A stretch of DNA of 18,612 nucleotides from Entrophospora sp. SA101 (lineage: Eukaryota > Glomeromycota > Glomeromycetes > Entrophosporales > Entrophosporaceae), in assembly GCA_958430865.1 (NCBI GenBank), contig CAUDNR010000619.1:9349-27960 (forward strand), in the 5' to 3' direction. A program made the translations under genes and the position numbers. The notes under the pieces were generated by a model. It made no database searches. It was not told the origin of the DNA and was given only the letters and a program-made list of their open reading frames with translations. How positions within the stretch are numbered: the stretch's first letter is position 1; each line of letters starts with the position of its first letter. Shown piece after piece: positions 9,069 through 16,010 of the stretch.

Positions 9069-9287
9069 ATGTTAAGCTGTATCATTTCAAAATTATATGA
9101 TATTTTTAATCTGGATTTTTTTTTCTATATATTAATAACGGTACTAGTATCTCTAATACATAATATAATTTTAATTCCAATAGTTGAAAATAATAGTAAT
9201 ACTGAATCGATTCATCAAGAATTACTAAATAAACTGAAAATAATAGCGGATCATCGGAAACAGAGTCTAATTTTTCTACTGATATAG
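9069..9287 (+). CDS. Possible small membrane protein
   Basis: This 72-residue frame starts at ATG. Residues about 15-40 are strongly hydrophobic (FFFYILITVLVSLIHNIILI) and fit one transmembrane helix, followed by a polar tail. The neighbouring frame across the end gives a compositionally protein-like acidic tail (about 9238-9309, ending DIEYDVHIR). A frameshift or unseen splice could therefore have changed the C-terminus. Small one-helix proteins are common in viruses, but hydrophobic frames also arise by chance in AT-rich DNA. Confidence 0.3.
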   Translation: MLSCIISKLYDIFNLDFFFYILITVLVSLIHNIILIPIVENNSNTESIHQELLNKLKIIADHRKQSLIFLLI

Positions 9288-9302
9288 AATATGATGTACA
9301 TA

Positions 9303-9348
9303 TACGATAAACAAAGAAAGAGTAACGGATAAAAAAATTTTTATCGTA
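9303..9348. terminator. Nested inverted repeats between convergent genes
   Basis: TACGATAAA (9303-9311) is the exact reverse complement of 9340-9348. Within it GATAAAAA (9328-9335) pairs with TTTTTATC (9338-9345). The structure fills the gap between the stop of the small ORF at 9287 and the stop of the recombinase at 9364. Possible shared 3'-end signal. Confidence 0.35.
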
Positions 9349-9363
9349 ATAGTTAACAGGAAA

Positions 9364-10452
9364 TTAGTAATTATATAGATCAATGATTTCTTCTACTGTA
9401 TCTGGTTTATTATGTATCTCGACACTAGGTCTGCTATTCATTATACTATAGTGATCTGATGCAATATTAATTATTTTATGCCTCACTGCTAATTGATAGA
9501 GACGTTTACATTGAGCATCATTTTTACCTCCATGTACTATAACGGCATGACTACAACCTATTTTTCTTAAATGCGATGAGCTAATACCATGACAAGCTAA
9601 GAAGTTATTAATTGGATTAACGTCTACATTACCATTTTTTCCTTTTGATAGAAATCTTTCCGGTATTGATTTTTGGATCCAGATAAGCAATTCTCTAGCC
9701 CGTATAGGATTTTTTTCCATTGATACGAATGGTCTAGGTACGCTTTTTTCATTTTTGTTTTTAGCATATCCGGTACAATACCAAGAATATTTAGAATTAT
9801 ACCATTCATCATCACTTCGCTTGTAATAATTAATTCGAAGATTTTCTACATCTGCTGGTCTCATACACAACATTATCATTATATCTGTTAAGTTTTGCAT
9901 TGAAGGAAAGCTAACTGTATTACATTTTTGTAACCGCTCTTGTGCTTTTTCTAGAGTAAAGAAATCTGGACAGTCGAATCCCTCATCTTCACGTAGTTCT
10001 TGCAATTCTCTCTGCCTTTTATTTGATTTATAGGTGATATCAGGTATTTTTGTAGCTTCCAATGTATGATAATCAGCTCCAAGTTTACGTAACTCTTTCC
10101 GTAGTAATACAAGACGTGAAGATTGGGCTACTTCACTGGTGGTTGTTTTTGCTAGATCGTACGCAATTTCATTTATTTCTTCTGCCTTTAAATTATTTTG
10201 CATAATATATAATGCAGTCTTCTTAATAGGTTCTCTTCCTGCTACGCGTTTTCCAGATGTTTGAATTGGGACAAGAGCATATACTTGCTCTTCACTAAAA
10301 CCTAAATTTCGAAATCTATTTCTGGCATGTTCGCGTGCTTTGGAATCCTTCAGGTCTTTATCCAATTCTTCAGCATAATTATTAAGTTTATATATACTCA
10401 TTTGAGGAGTTAGATTATTTTGATTTACGAGATTTGAAACAACTCTTGACAT
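9364..10452 (-). CDS. Tyrosine recombinase/integrase-like protein
   Basis: This 362-residue intron-less protein begins MSRVVSNLVNQNNL. The first half is helical and basic, as in the DNA-binding arm of tyrosine recombinases. The C-terminal half has the expected catalytic order. Arg I is in LCMRPADVENLR (R198). A beta-hairpin lysine region is at 229-236. SSSHLRKIGCSHA has R296 in the HxxR position, with Ser where His is usual. RHKIINIASDHY has H325 and the likely nucleophile Y335. Length fits the family. These enzymes cut and rejoin DNA through a 3'-phosphotyrosine bond and integrate viral or Crypton-type elements. It lies downstream of the D5 gene on the same strand, which suggests an integration function for the element. 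The missing His makes activity uncertain. Confidence 0.7.
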   Translation of the reverse strand: MSRVVSNLVNQNNLTPQMSIYKLNNYAEELDKDLKDSKAREHARNRFRNLGFSEEQVYALVPIQTSGKRVAGREPIKKTALYIMQNNLKAEEINEIAYDLAKTTTSEVAQSSRLVLLRKELRKLGADYHTLEATKIPDITYKSNKRQRELQELREDEGFDCPDFFTLEKAQERLQKCNTVSFPSMQNLTDIMIMLCMRPADVENLRINYYKRSDDEWYNSKYSWYCTGYAKNKNEKSVPRPFVSMEKNPIRARELLIWIQKSIPERFLSKGKNGNVDVNPINNFLACHGISSSHLRKIGCSHAVIVHGGKNDAQCKRLYQLAVRHKIINIASDHYSIMNSRPSVEIHNKPDTVEEIIDLYNY

Positions 10453-10480
10453 TGTAATTATGGGATGAATATGTAGACTA

Positions 10481-10488
10481 TATTTATA
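10481..10488 (-). promoter_or_regulatory. TATA box of recombinase gene
   Basis: TATAAATA on the minus strand, about 30 bp upstream of the ATG at 10452. This spacing would leave an extremely short leader. Confidence 0.45.
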
Positions 10489-10625
10489 CCGAGTATTTAC
10501 TATATAAAATTTATTTTTTCAAATTAGTGAAATTAGCCGAAAAAAATAAAATAGCTTTGGGTAAGATAAGACAAAAACGATACATAATTAATATATTTTA
10601 ATCTGAATTTTTATATACGGTGTCT

Positions 10626-10651
10626 GTAAAGGACGAAAAAAACCCCTTTAC
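10626..10651 (-). terminator. Hairpin downstream of D5 gene
   Basis: GTAAAGG (10626-10632) and CCTTTAC (10645-10651) form a 7-bp stem with a 12-nt loop containing a homopolymer run. It lies about 50-75 nt past the D5 stop and before the promoter of the recombinase, so it could end the D5 transcript. Confidence 0.35.
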
Positions 10652-10656
10652 CAAAG

Positions 10657-10697
10657 CTTCATCCCACAATCGAATGACGTCATACAAGTGAATGCAT
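10657..10697. repeat. Dispersed 40-bp sequence, copy 1
   Basis: This stretch, with core CATACAAGTGAATGCAT, matches 15432-15475 at nearly every position apart from a 3-bp gap and a few substitutions. It touches the D5 stop codon (10701). The same orientation in both places suggests a family of dispersed repeats or an element-borne site. Confidence 0.75.
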
Positions 10698-10700
10698 CAT

Positions 10701-13700
10701 TTACCATAGATATCCATTTTCTTGAAGTATCGATATTTTTTCTATCCATTCATCATCTTCGTAGATTTTTTCTCGAGGATTGCCCATATCCTCTAATATT
10801 CGGAACATAATTTCCTCACTTATTAATCTTTCTCGTCTTTTCATTTCCATTAATGTATTTGGATCATCATCGCTATCTTTTGCAAATTGGATCATATCTG
10901 CATCAGAGATCATTCTATCTCGGTATATTCTAGATAAATTAATATCTTTTTCAGTAATAGTCATGAAGATATCTGGATCCTCGCTATGATCGATCGCCCA
11001 TTGCCTTAGACGTTTTTCTCGTTGTTCCCGGGTCAAGTAATCGGATGGTAATGGAACTGGTTTTGATGTATCTTCTTCGTTATTAGATGAGTCAGAGACT
11101 CTATGCTCCGCATTTTCGGTTTTATCGCTTTCAGATATGTTGGAGGATATTTCCAATTCATTGCTAACAGCTTCAAGGGTTTCAATGATTTTGGAAGAAT
11201 TTACAACAGGTTCATCAAGCGATTTATCCTGATTATTGTTGATGTAATTTGGATCTGAATTTTGATCGCTAATATTGGTAACGGTTTTTATATTACATGA
11301 TATATTGGATTGTTCTGAAGGGACTGATTTTATTTTTTCAGTATTTATTTTTTCCGGTTCGTTTTCTTCTTCCTTTGTTTCAGGAACGTTAAATACTGGG
11401 ATTTCTGCCATAGAAGTTTTAGTAGGTAAGCTATCTTGTGAAATATCAGAAGTGGAAAGGCCATGAGTTTCCAACTCAAAATCTTCGATATCGCCAATGG
11501 ATTCGCGTAACTTAGCTACTATTTTGGAACGGTCGATGATGTAAATGGATTCCCTTTTTCCATTAACTCGTACCTGTTTTTTCTCTATTCCTATTGGTGG
11601 GAGAAAACCTCCAAATTTATTGTTACTGATTCGTCCCTCGCCATTGCTTTCACACCAAGTGATATAATTTTGATATAGATTTCCGCAAATTGGTTTTTCG
11701 ATTTGATTCTCAGACCATGATGAAATATGTTGTATTACAAAGCGTATAGGGTTAGAAAGTTGCTTCATCATTGTATCTGTTTTCATTTTGGTACTAGGAA
11801 TATCTTGTGGATCCCAATTAGATAAATCACGATTTAAAAGATATCTCATAACTACTCCTGGTGCATCTGGATGTTCTAGTATTTTAGCCAAACGTTTGAA
11901 ATATGGTATATTCCCTCTACAGCGTGCAGATACATCAAAACAAACTATACGAGCATCTCCTGCATCTATTTTAAGTGGTGCATCCTGATTGCTTGTAACC
12001 ATAAATGCAGAGTAATCTTTTAAATGAATAGGTTCAAGACCTTTACGTTCTATAGACACTTTTGGTTCCGTTATGAGTGCTTTAAGATGCTCGTTAAATT
12101 TATGCCATTCTCCGCTAGCCATCCCTGTCTCATTCATAACTACTAACTTTTTACCTTGAATAAGACTGTTGAATTTTCCAAGAATTTTCCCTAAATCAGA
12201 TGTTGCATAATAGAGCTTTGGTCCTAAGACTTTATCGCCAATAAAATCAATGATAATATTTTTTCCGCATTGTTGAAGAGTAGACTTTAATACACAGATT
12301 GAACGAGGTTTTTTTTCTGGTTTTTGCACTAAGAATGCCCACCAGTTCCAGATATATTCGATAAGTTCATTATTTTCATCACAAATTACATTTTTTACGT
12401 GCCAAAGGATAGGATCCATAATTTCTTTATTAATTTCTGGTGCTGGTGTAGCTGTAAATCCCAGGAAAAGATTAAAGAAATTTGTTTTTGGTGGAATTAC
12501 GTTTGGTGGGTATGGAAGAAAGTTGATTTTGCGATAACGAATTAGACTTTTGGTAACTGCTCGATCTATTAATGATCTTAACTTTATTGATTCTCCTCCA
12601 AATTCGATTATATTAATCTCATAATTAGCAAGTTCTAGTTTGGGTACAAATTCAAAGGTAAGCCCGCCATCTTCATCTTCATCTTCAACTTTAAATATCC
12701 AAAACTTTTTACCTCTATCGATATATGCAATTGTTGCTTGGATAGCTTCGTAAACCTTATTACGGGTATACTTTTCTCCCGATGAACACATGTCAATTAA
12801 GTCGCCCCATACAAAACGATCATTTGGATCCGTTATTCTAGGTTGGTTTATTTTTTCTGGAACCAGAAGGCTCTCTTCTCGTTCCGAAGTTTTTTCTTTA
12901 ATGGTCAACTTTATTGAAGGTTTTCTAGATCCAGCTTCCCTACTATTATTCGCACGATGACAATAGAAACTATACGATTTTTTGTTTCGGATAACATATG
13001 CATTATCGCTTGTATGTGGATCTTTATAACCATATTCTCGATAACATAATGGGCAAAATGCTGGAGTTACCCGTTTAAGAGGAAAAGTATCAGGAAAACT
13101 TTCATGTGGACATGAAACTTCGTATCCTTCAATTTCGAATTCTTCTAATAATTTTGCAACCAAATTGAGTTCGATTTCAACATCCTCAGTAGTACATGTG
13201 TTAGAAATTTTTGTTGCTACGTACTCCGAGATAGATAAGAGAGAACTATCTATAACTGGCGATTCATCATGAGGAGGACGAAGCATAAAATCAAAAATAG
13301 ATCCATCTTTTGGATATAGTGCTTTCTTTACTCGTACATGCTCATTAGTTTTTTCGATGAATTTTGGTGTTCCAACAATCCGTAAAGAAAATGATTTTTT
13401 ATTTGCTATGTTATCGACAATATTCTTGCTTTGTAAAGCTATCGGAAGCTTTTTTCGTACAAGCTCAGTAAATTTTGCAACTTTGGAAATATTTTTGAGT
13501 CGGAGACCGAAAGTCGAAATGTGGAGCGATATTTTTTTCGAATCGCTACTACTAGCAATAGTCAGAGTGGTTTTATCCCAATCTGGATATATCTCTAGAC
13601 AGACTTCTTTAAAGGCACGGCAAAGTAAATTTCTCGTCTCTACGCCAGTAATTTTGGGTTCTATTTTATTAAGTGTCTCTACAGGTAAATCAAAATCGAT

Positions 13701-14012
13701 AAAAGGACGAAGTGGATCATCTCCATCAATGATTTCGTGTAATGAATGTCCTTGCCGTTCACTAAGTATGGCTTCTATTCCATCCTCGGTATCTGTACCA
13801 AGAAATTCATAATTATTACTATCATCGCGGATTTTATATAGATATTCGGCTACACTCTCGGCTTTGTGTCCCCGGTGAAAGAAGGCGCTGTTAACGTCTT
13901 CGAAGGAGGTTTCAAAAACGGAATTTTGCGGTTGAGAATTGGAAACAGTTTCAGAAACGGTTTTTGAATTTTCGATATCAGAATTTTGGGTATTCATAGT
14001 AGATGCACTCAT
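10701..14012 (-). CDS. Primase-helicase: AEP primase, zinc motif and D5-type SF3 helicase
   Basis: This 1103-residue intron-less protein is the largest gene here. Residues about 95-250 look like an archaeo-eukaryotic primase: RPFIDFD (D106, D108) for metals, SLHIS (H164) and SLRIVG (R211). Residues 301-352 hold Cys/His pairs (CPHESFP, CPLC, YCHR), as in zinc-bearing viral primases. Residues about 535-760 are a D5-type superfamily 3 helicase: a variant Walker A TLQQCGKN (578-585), Walker B LVVMNE (623-628), motif C MVTSNQ (671-676) and arginine in DARIV (R688). A D5 C-terminal winged-helix-like region (755-835) follows. An acidic Ser-rich linker and a charged tail (1000-1103) complete it. Such fusions prime and unwind DNA during giant-virus or virophage replication. 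Start is the ATG at 14012; the divergent 14157 gene begins 144 bp away. Confidence 0.9.
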   Translation of the reverse strand: MSASTMNTQNSDIENSKTVSETVSNSQPQNSVFETSFEDVNSAFFHRGHKAESVAEYLYKIRDDSNNYEFLGTDTEDGIEAILSERQGHSLHEIIDGDDPLRPFIDFDLPVETLNKIEPKITGVETRNLLCRAFKEVCLEIYPDWDKTTLTIASSSDSKKISLHISTFGLRLKNISKVAKFTELVRKKLPIALQSKNIVDNIANKKSFSLRIVGTPKFIEKTNEHVRVKKALYPKDGSIFDFMLRPPHDESPVIDSSLLSISEYVATKISNTCTTEDVEIELNLVAKLLEEFEIEGYEVSCPHESFPDTFPLKRVTPAFCPLCYREYGYKDPHTSDNAYVIRNKKSYSFYCHRANNSREAGSRKPSIKLTIKEKTSEREESLLVPEKINQPRITDPNDRFVWGDLIDMCSSGEKYTRNKVYEAIQATIAYIDRGKKFWIFKVEDEDEDGGLTFEFVPKLELANYEINIIEFGGESIKLRSLIDRAVTKSLIRYRKINFLPYPPNVIPPKTNFFNLFLGFTATPAPEINKEIMDPILWHVKNVICDENNELIEYIWNWWAFLVQKPEKKPRSICVLKSTLQQCGKNIIIDFIGDKVLGPKLYYATSDLGKILGKFNSLIQGKKLVVMNETGMASGEWHKFNEHLKALITEPKVSIERKGLEPIHLKDYSAFMVTSNQDAPLKIDAGDARIVCFDVSARCRGNIPYFKRLAKILEHPDAPGVVMRYLLNRDLSNWDPQDIPSTKMKTDTMMKQLSNPIRFVIQHISSWSENQIEKPICGNLYQNYITWCESNGEGRISNNKFGGFLPPIGIEKKQVRVNGKRESIYIIDRSKIVAKLRESIGDIEDFELETHGLSTSDISQDSLPTKTSMAEIPVFNVPETKEEENEPEKINTEKIKSVPSEQSNISCNIKTVTNISDQNSDPNYINNNQDKSLDEPVVNSSKIIETLEAVSNELEISSNISESDKTENAEHRVSDSSNNEEDTSKPVPLPSDYLTREQREKRLRQWAIDHSEDPDIFMTITEKDINLSRIYRDRMISDADMIQFAKDSDDDPNTLMEMKRRERLISEEIMFRILEDMGNPREKIYEDDEWIEKISILQENGYLW

Positions 14013-14156
14013 ATTATTTTGAAAATATATTAACGGTTAGAGGAAAGTTCAAATAAAAATTAATTAATTAGAAATATTAGTGTTAGACATATAATATACG
14101 CATTATTAGTGAAACTAGTTCTGCTAAAAAAAAATCATATTAGTAAATCTTTAGAT
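14013..14156. promoter_or_regulatory. Divergent promoter region, D5 and small Cys/His gene
   Basis: The 144 bp between two diverging ATGs is very AT-rich. TATATTATATG (minus strand, near 14090-14100) is a TATA candidate for D5. ACTAGTTCTGCTAAAA at about 14115-14130 resembles ACTAGCTCCGCTAAAA in the repeat spacer near 2240, hinting at a shared control element. Confidence 0.4.
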
Positions 14157-14507
14157 ATGGGATTTTATCGTTGTCCTTATATTCTCCGAACAGGTAAAAT
14201 TTGTAATAAAGGTTGCTATCGACCAGAAGGCTGTACAGTTCACTGGGATTCTCCCACTCGTATTCCCTGTAAAGAATGCGGTAAATTGACATCATCCAAA
14301 TTTGGTGCATGTAGAACTCATGCTGGTAAGTATCGATTTCAAGATTATTATTACCGGAAAAAGCTAGAGAAGCTCGCCCAGGAGTCATCTGAAGTGGAAG
14401 GGGGAGGGGGGCAAATTATAGTTGAGGAAATTCCGGCATATAAATATACTCCAATTAAGTGTCAGCAGTTGTCAGCAGTTGTCAGCAGTAAAAAAAAATG
14501 CCACTGA
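14157..14507 (+). CDS. Small Cys/His zinc-binding protein, paralogue A
   Basis: The frame can be read from a GTG at 14109, but the first ATG is 14157 (MGFYRCPYILRTGKICNKGC), giving 116 residues. Nine Cys/His residues (C6 C16 C20 C26 H29 C38 C41 C52 H55) suggest one or two zinc sites. The segment IPCKECGKLT followed by C52 and H55 is shared with the 15125-15361 protein at identical residue numbers. The rest is basic helix (RKKLEKLAQ), a Gly run and a C-terminus encoded by the GTCAGCAGTT repeats. That tail (CQQLSAVVSS) is probably an accident of the repeat array. The gene diverges from D5. I do not recognise the family; a small nucleic-acid-binding protein is a guess. Confidence 0.65.
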   Translation: MGFYRCPYILRTGKICNKGCYRPEGCTVHWDSPTRIPCKECGKLTSSKFGACRTHAGKYRFQDYYYRKKLEKLAQESSEVEGGGGQIIVEEIPAYKYTPIKCQQLSAVVSSKKKCH

Positions 14508-14845
14508 CAGCTTTCCTGGAGTTCTAAGCCCGAAAGCGAGTCTTCTCGATAAGTGTCAGTAGTGTCAGTAGTAGTTTTTCCGATTTCCGATTTTTTTTTA
14601 TTTTTTTTTATGTATACGTACATATACCACATATATACAATATATATATATATCATATATAGGAAAAGTTTCATTTTTTTTTTTCCTAGAAATAGTTTTT
14701 TACTACTGACACTACTGACACTTATAATAAAGTAATCAAGAAAGAAGAGAAAAAGACTAGGAAGCTCAACCAGACTAAGAAAGCTGTCAGTAGTTGAATA
14801 TGATCAACTACTGACAACTACTGACAACTACTGACAACTACTCGC
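14461..14845. repeat. Iteron-rich imperfect palindrome around AT-rich core
   Basis: Eleven copies of GTCAGYAGT occur in 375 bp. Forward copies are at 14461, 14471, 14481 (C variant, 10-bp spacing), 14555, 14564 and 14786. Reverse copies are at 14702, 14711, 14807, 14817 and 14827. The block 14550-14573 is the exact reverse complement of 14701-14724 (24 bp). ACTGACAGCTTTC (14503-14515) pairs with 14779-14791. The tandem arrays at the two ends are also mirror images. The 127-bp centre is T-tracts and alternating AT. Candidate replication origin, joined genome ends or foldback transposon; the sequence alone does not decide. Confidence 0.85.
14786..14815. repeat. 12-bp hairpin within the iteron region
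   Basis: GTCAGTAGTTGA (14786-14797) and its exact reverse complement (14804-14815) are separated by the 6-nt loop ATATGA, forming a strong cruciform or hairpin next to three tandem AACTACTGAC units. Confidence 0.85.
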
Positions 14846-15124
14846 AAAAATATTTTAAAAAAACGCCACTAAAAAAATTGTCAATCAATATCATTACTGC
14901 ACCTCATTACTGCGCCTGTGAGTTCGAACTCACGCTTAATCATATATATTTTAATTACAATACTATGTACGGGATTTATATGCTTACCTGTCATTATCCA
15001 ATTTTTTGATATACTAATACAGAAAAGTGATACACAAAAGTAAGATTTAAAAAAAATGTCATCAAAAATTTTTCGTCTATTATATTTTGATTATTTGAAG
15101 ATTTGTATTTTAATATAATAAAAA
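14846..15124. other. Non-coding stretch with tandem 13-mer and 16-bp palindrome
   Basis: CATTACTGCACCT and CATTACTGCGCCT follow each other at 14892-14917. They are followed directly by the perfect palindrome GTGAGTTCGAACTCAC (14918-14933), which resembles a tRNA T-arm without the rest of a tRNA. The remainder to 15124 is AT-rich leader for the next gene, without a clear TATA box. Confidence 0.6.
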
Positions 15125-15361
15125 ATGTCTGATGATTGTACTTGTCTATTCGGTCATGAGCCCGGTGAAATTTGTAGAGGAAACAGTCCGATACCTGAGG
15201 AATGTAGTCATTGGAAAGACGAAAGAATAATACCATGTAAAGTATGTGGTAAATTGACCTTTTCAACTCCTGGTCGATGCCTATTGCATATTAGAAGGTA
15301 CTATGATAAACTCCGATCAATGGTACGAGAACCCGATATAAAACAAGTGACAAAAAAATAA
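15125..15361 (+). CDS. Small Cys/His zinc-binding protein, paralogue B
   Basis: This 78-residue protein starts at ATG (MSDDCTCLFGHEPGEICRGN). Ten Cys/His residues are present: C5 C7 H11 C17 C27 H29 C38 C41 C52 H55. The positions H29, C38, C41, C52 and H55 coincide with those of the 14157-14507 protein. IPCKxCGKLT is shared, followed by a Tyr-rich basic helix (RRYYDKL against RKKL). The two are clearly related copies on either side of the iteron palindrome, diverged enough to be an old duplication. This copy lacks the Gly-rich tail. A role in binding nucleic acid at the nearby repeats is possible but only inferred. Confidence 0.65.
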   Translation: MSDDCTCLFGHEPGEICRGNSPIPEECSHWKDERIIPCKVCGKLTFSTPGRCLLHIRRYYDKLRSMVREPDIKQVTKK

Positions 15362-15640
15362 AAAATGGCCGCACATCTAGGCGGCTAAAAATCAAAAAAT
15401 GGCCGCACTCAAATGAGGCTGAAAATGACTACTTCATCAACCCGCAATCAAATGACATCATACAAGTGAATGCATTGTTGGGATCCATATGGATGCCATT
15501 TTTTTTACGTGGCCGGAAATTAAAAATTAGCCGCACTCGAATGTGGCCAAAAAAATGAAATAGGCCGCGCTCAAATGTGGCCAAAAAAATGAAATAGGCC
15601 GCGCTCAAATGTGGCCAAAAAAACGGATTAGGCCACATGG
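15361..15640. repeat. Interrupted 34-bp GGCC-rich repeat array
   Basis: Three 34-bp units sit in tandem at 15523-15556, 15557-15590 and 15591-15624. The last two differ at one base; each carries GCCGC(A/G)CTC and ATGTGGCC. Two more degenerate units lie at about 15361-15425. Between them are the dispersed 40-bp sequence and a short palindrome ATCCATATGGAT near 15484. GC content jumps against the flanks. Confidence 0.8.
15432..15475. repeat. Dispersed 40-bp sequence, copy 2
   Basis: Same sequence family and orientation as 10657-10697. The core AATGAC-TCATACAAGTG is shared except for one base, and AATGCAT follows in both. Confidence 0.75.
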
Positions 15641-15650
15641 GGGGGGTAGT

Positions 15651-16010
15651 CTAAAATAAGTGGGGAGGTTGTAGTATATTTATACTACAACCTCCCCACT
15701 TAAGTTTATAAAAACTATGATGATTGAAAAGTCTAGTACTAAATTTGGCATAGTTATATAATGGTGGTTTCTCCAATAGTTTAAAATTTAATACAATGCA
15801 ATTTCTAGTCAAGGAATTTTTATCTTCTTCCAGTAAACAATTAATTAATATTTTGATGCTGCCTTCACAAATGAATGGATCTTCCCATAAAGTTGGAATA
15901 TTAATATTGTGCCATGGTTTGTTGACAAGAATACAAGAATATAATGTTTTATAGTCATTTTTGATGTATTTGGTTATTTCAGTTAGAAGTTCAGGTAGCA
16001 AACTTGTCAT
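15651..16010 (-). pseudogene. Truncated F-box/LRR gene copy
   Basis: From the ATG at 16010 (MTSLLPELLTEITKYI) this copy follows the full-length gene at 17920 for 104 residues, to HHSFYKLK, with about 15 substitutions by eye. It then runs into unrelated sequence (WGGC...) from a palindrome and stops at 15651; the leucine-rich repeats are lost. The upstream open frame to 16055 starts with TTG and translates a poly-T tract, so it is not used. The F-box (residues 1-45, LPELL, CILVNKPWHN, LWEDP) is kept, so a short F-box-only protein could still be made. More likely it is a dead copy. A homopolymer of 20 T follows the start on the plus strand (16011-16030), directly upstream of the ATG in gene sense. 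Confidence 0.75.
15657..15702. repeat. 22-bp near-perfect palindrome at gene breakpoint
   Basis: 15657-15678 is the exact reverse complement of 15681-15702, separated only by TT. The arm reads TAAGTGGGGAGGTTGTAGTA and two more bases. The right arm starts exactly where similarity to the intact F-box gene ends, at about 15700. Confidence 0.9.

Noticed and set aside
13357..13812. 151-codon open frame on the plus strand
   Set aside because: Lies opposite the AEP primase region of D5, which has conserved motifs; the plus frame has no recognisable domain.
14140..14388. 82-codon minus-strand frame opposite the small Cys/His gene
   Set aside because: The plus-strand frame has a Cys/His pattern shared with a paralogue; this one has nothing.
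14553..14735. Open frames across the AT-rich core of the iteron palindrome
   Set aside because: Tyr/Ile/Phe strings from AT dinucleotide and T-tract DNA.
15429..15638. 69-codon minus-strand frame with repeated FFWPHL-like peptides
   Set aside because: A translation of the 34-bp GGCC repeat array; no independent coding sign.
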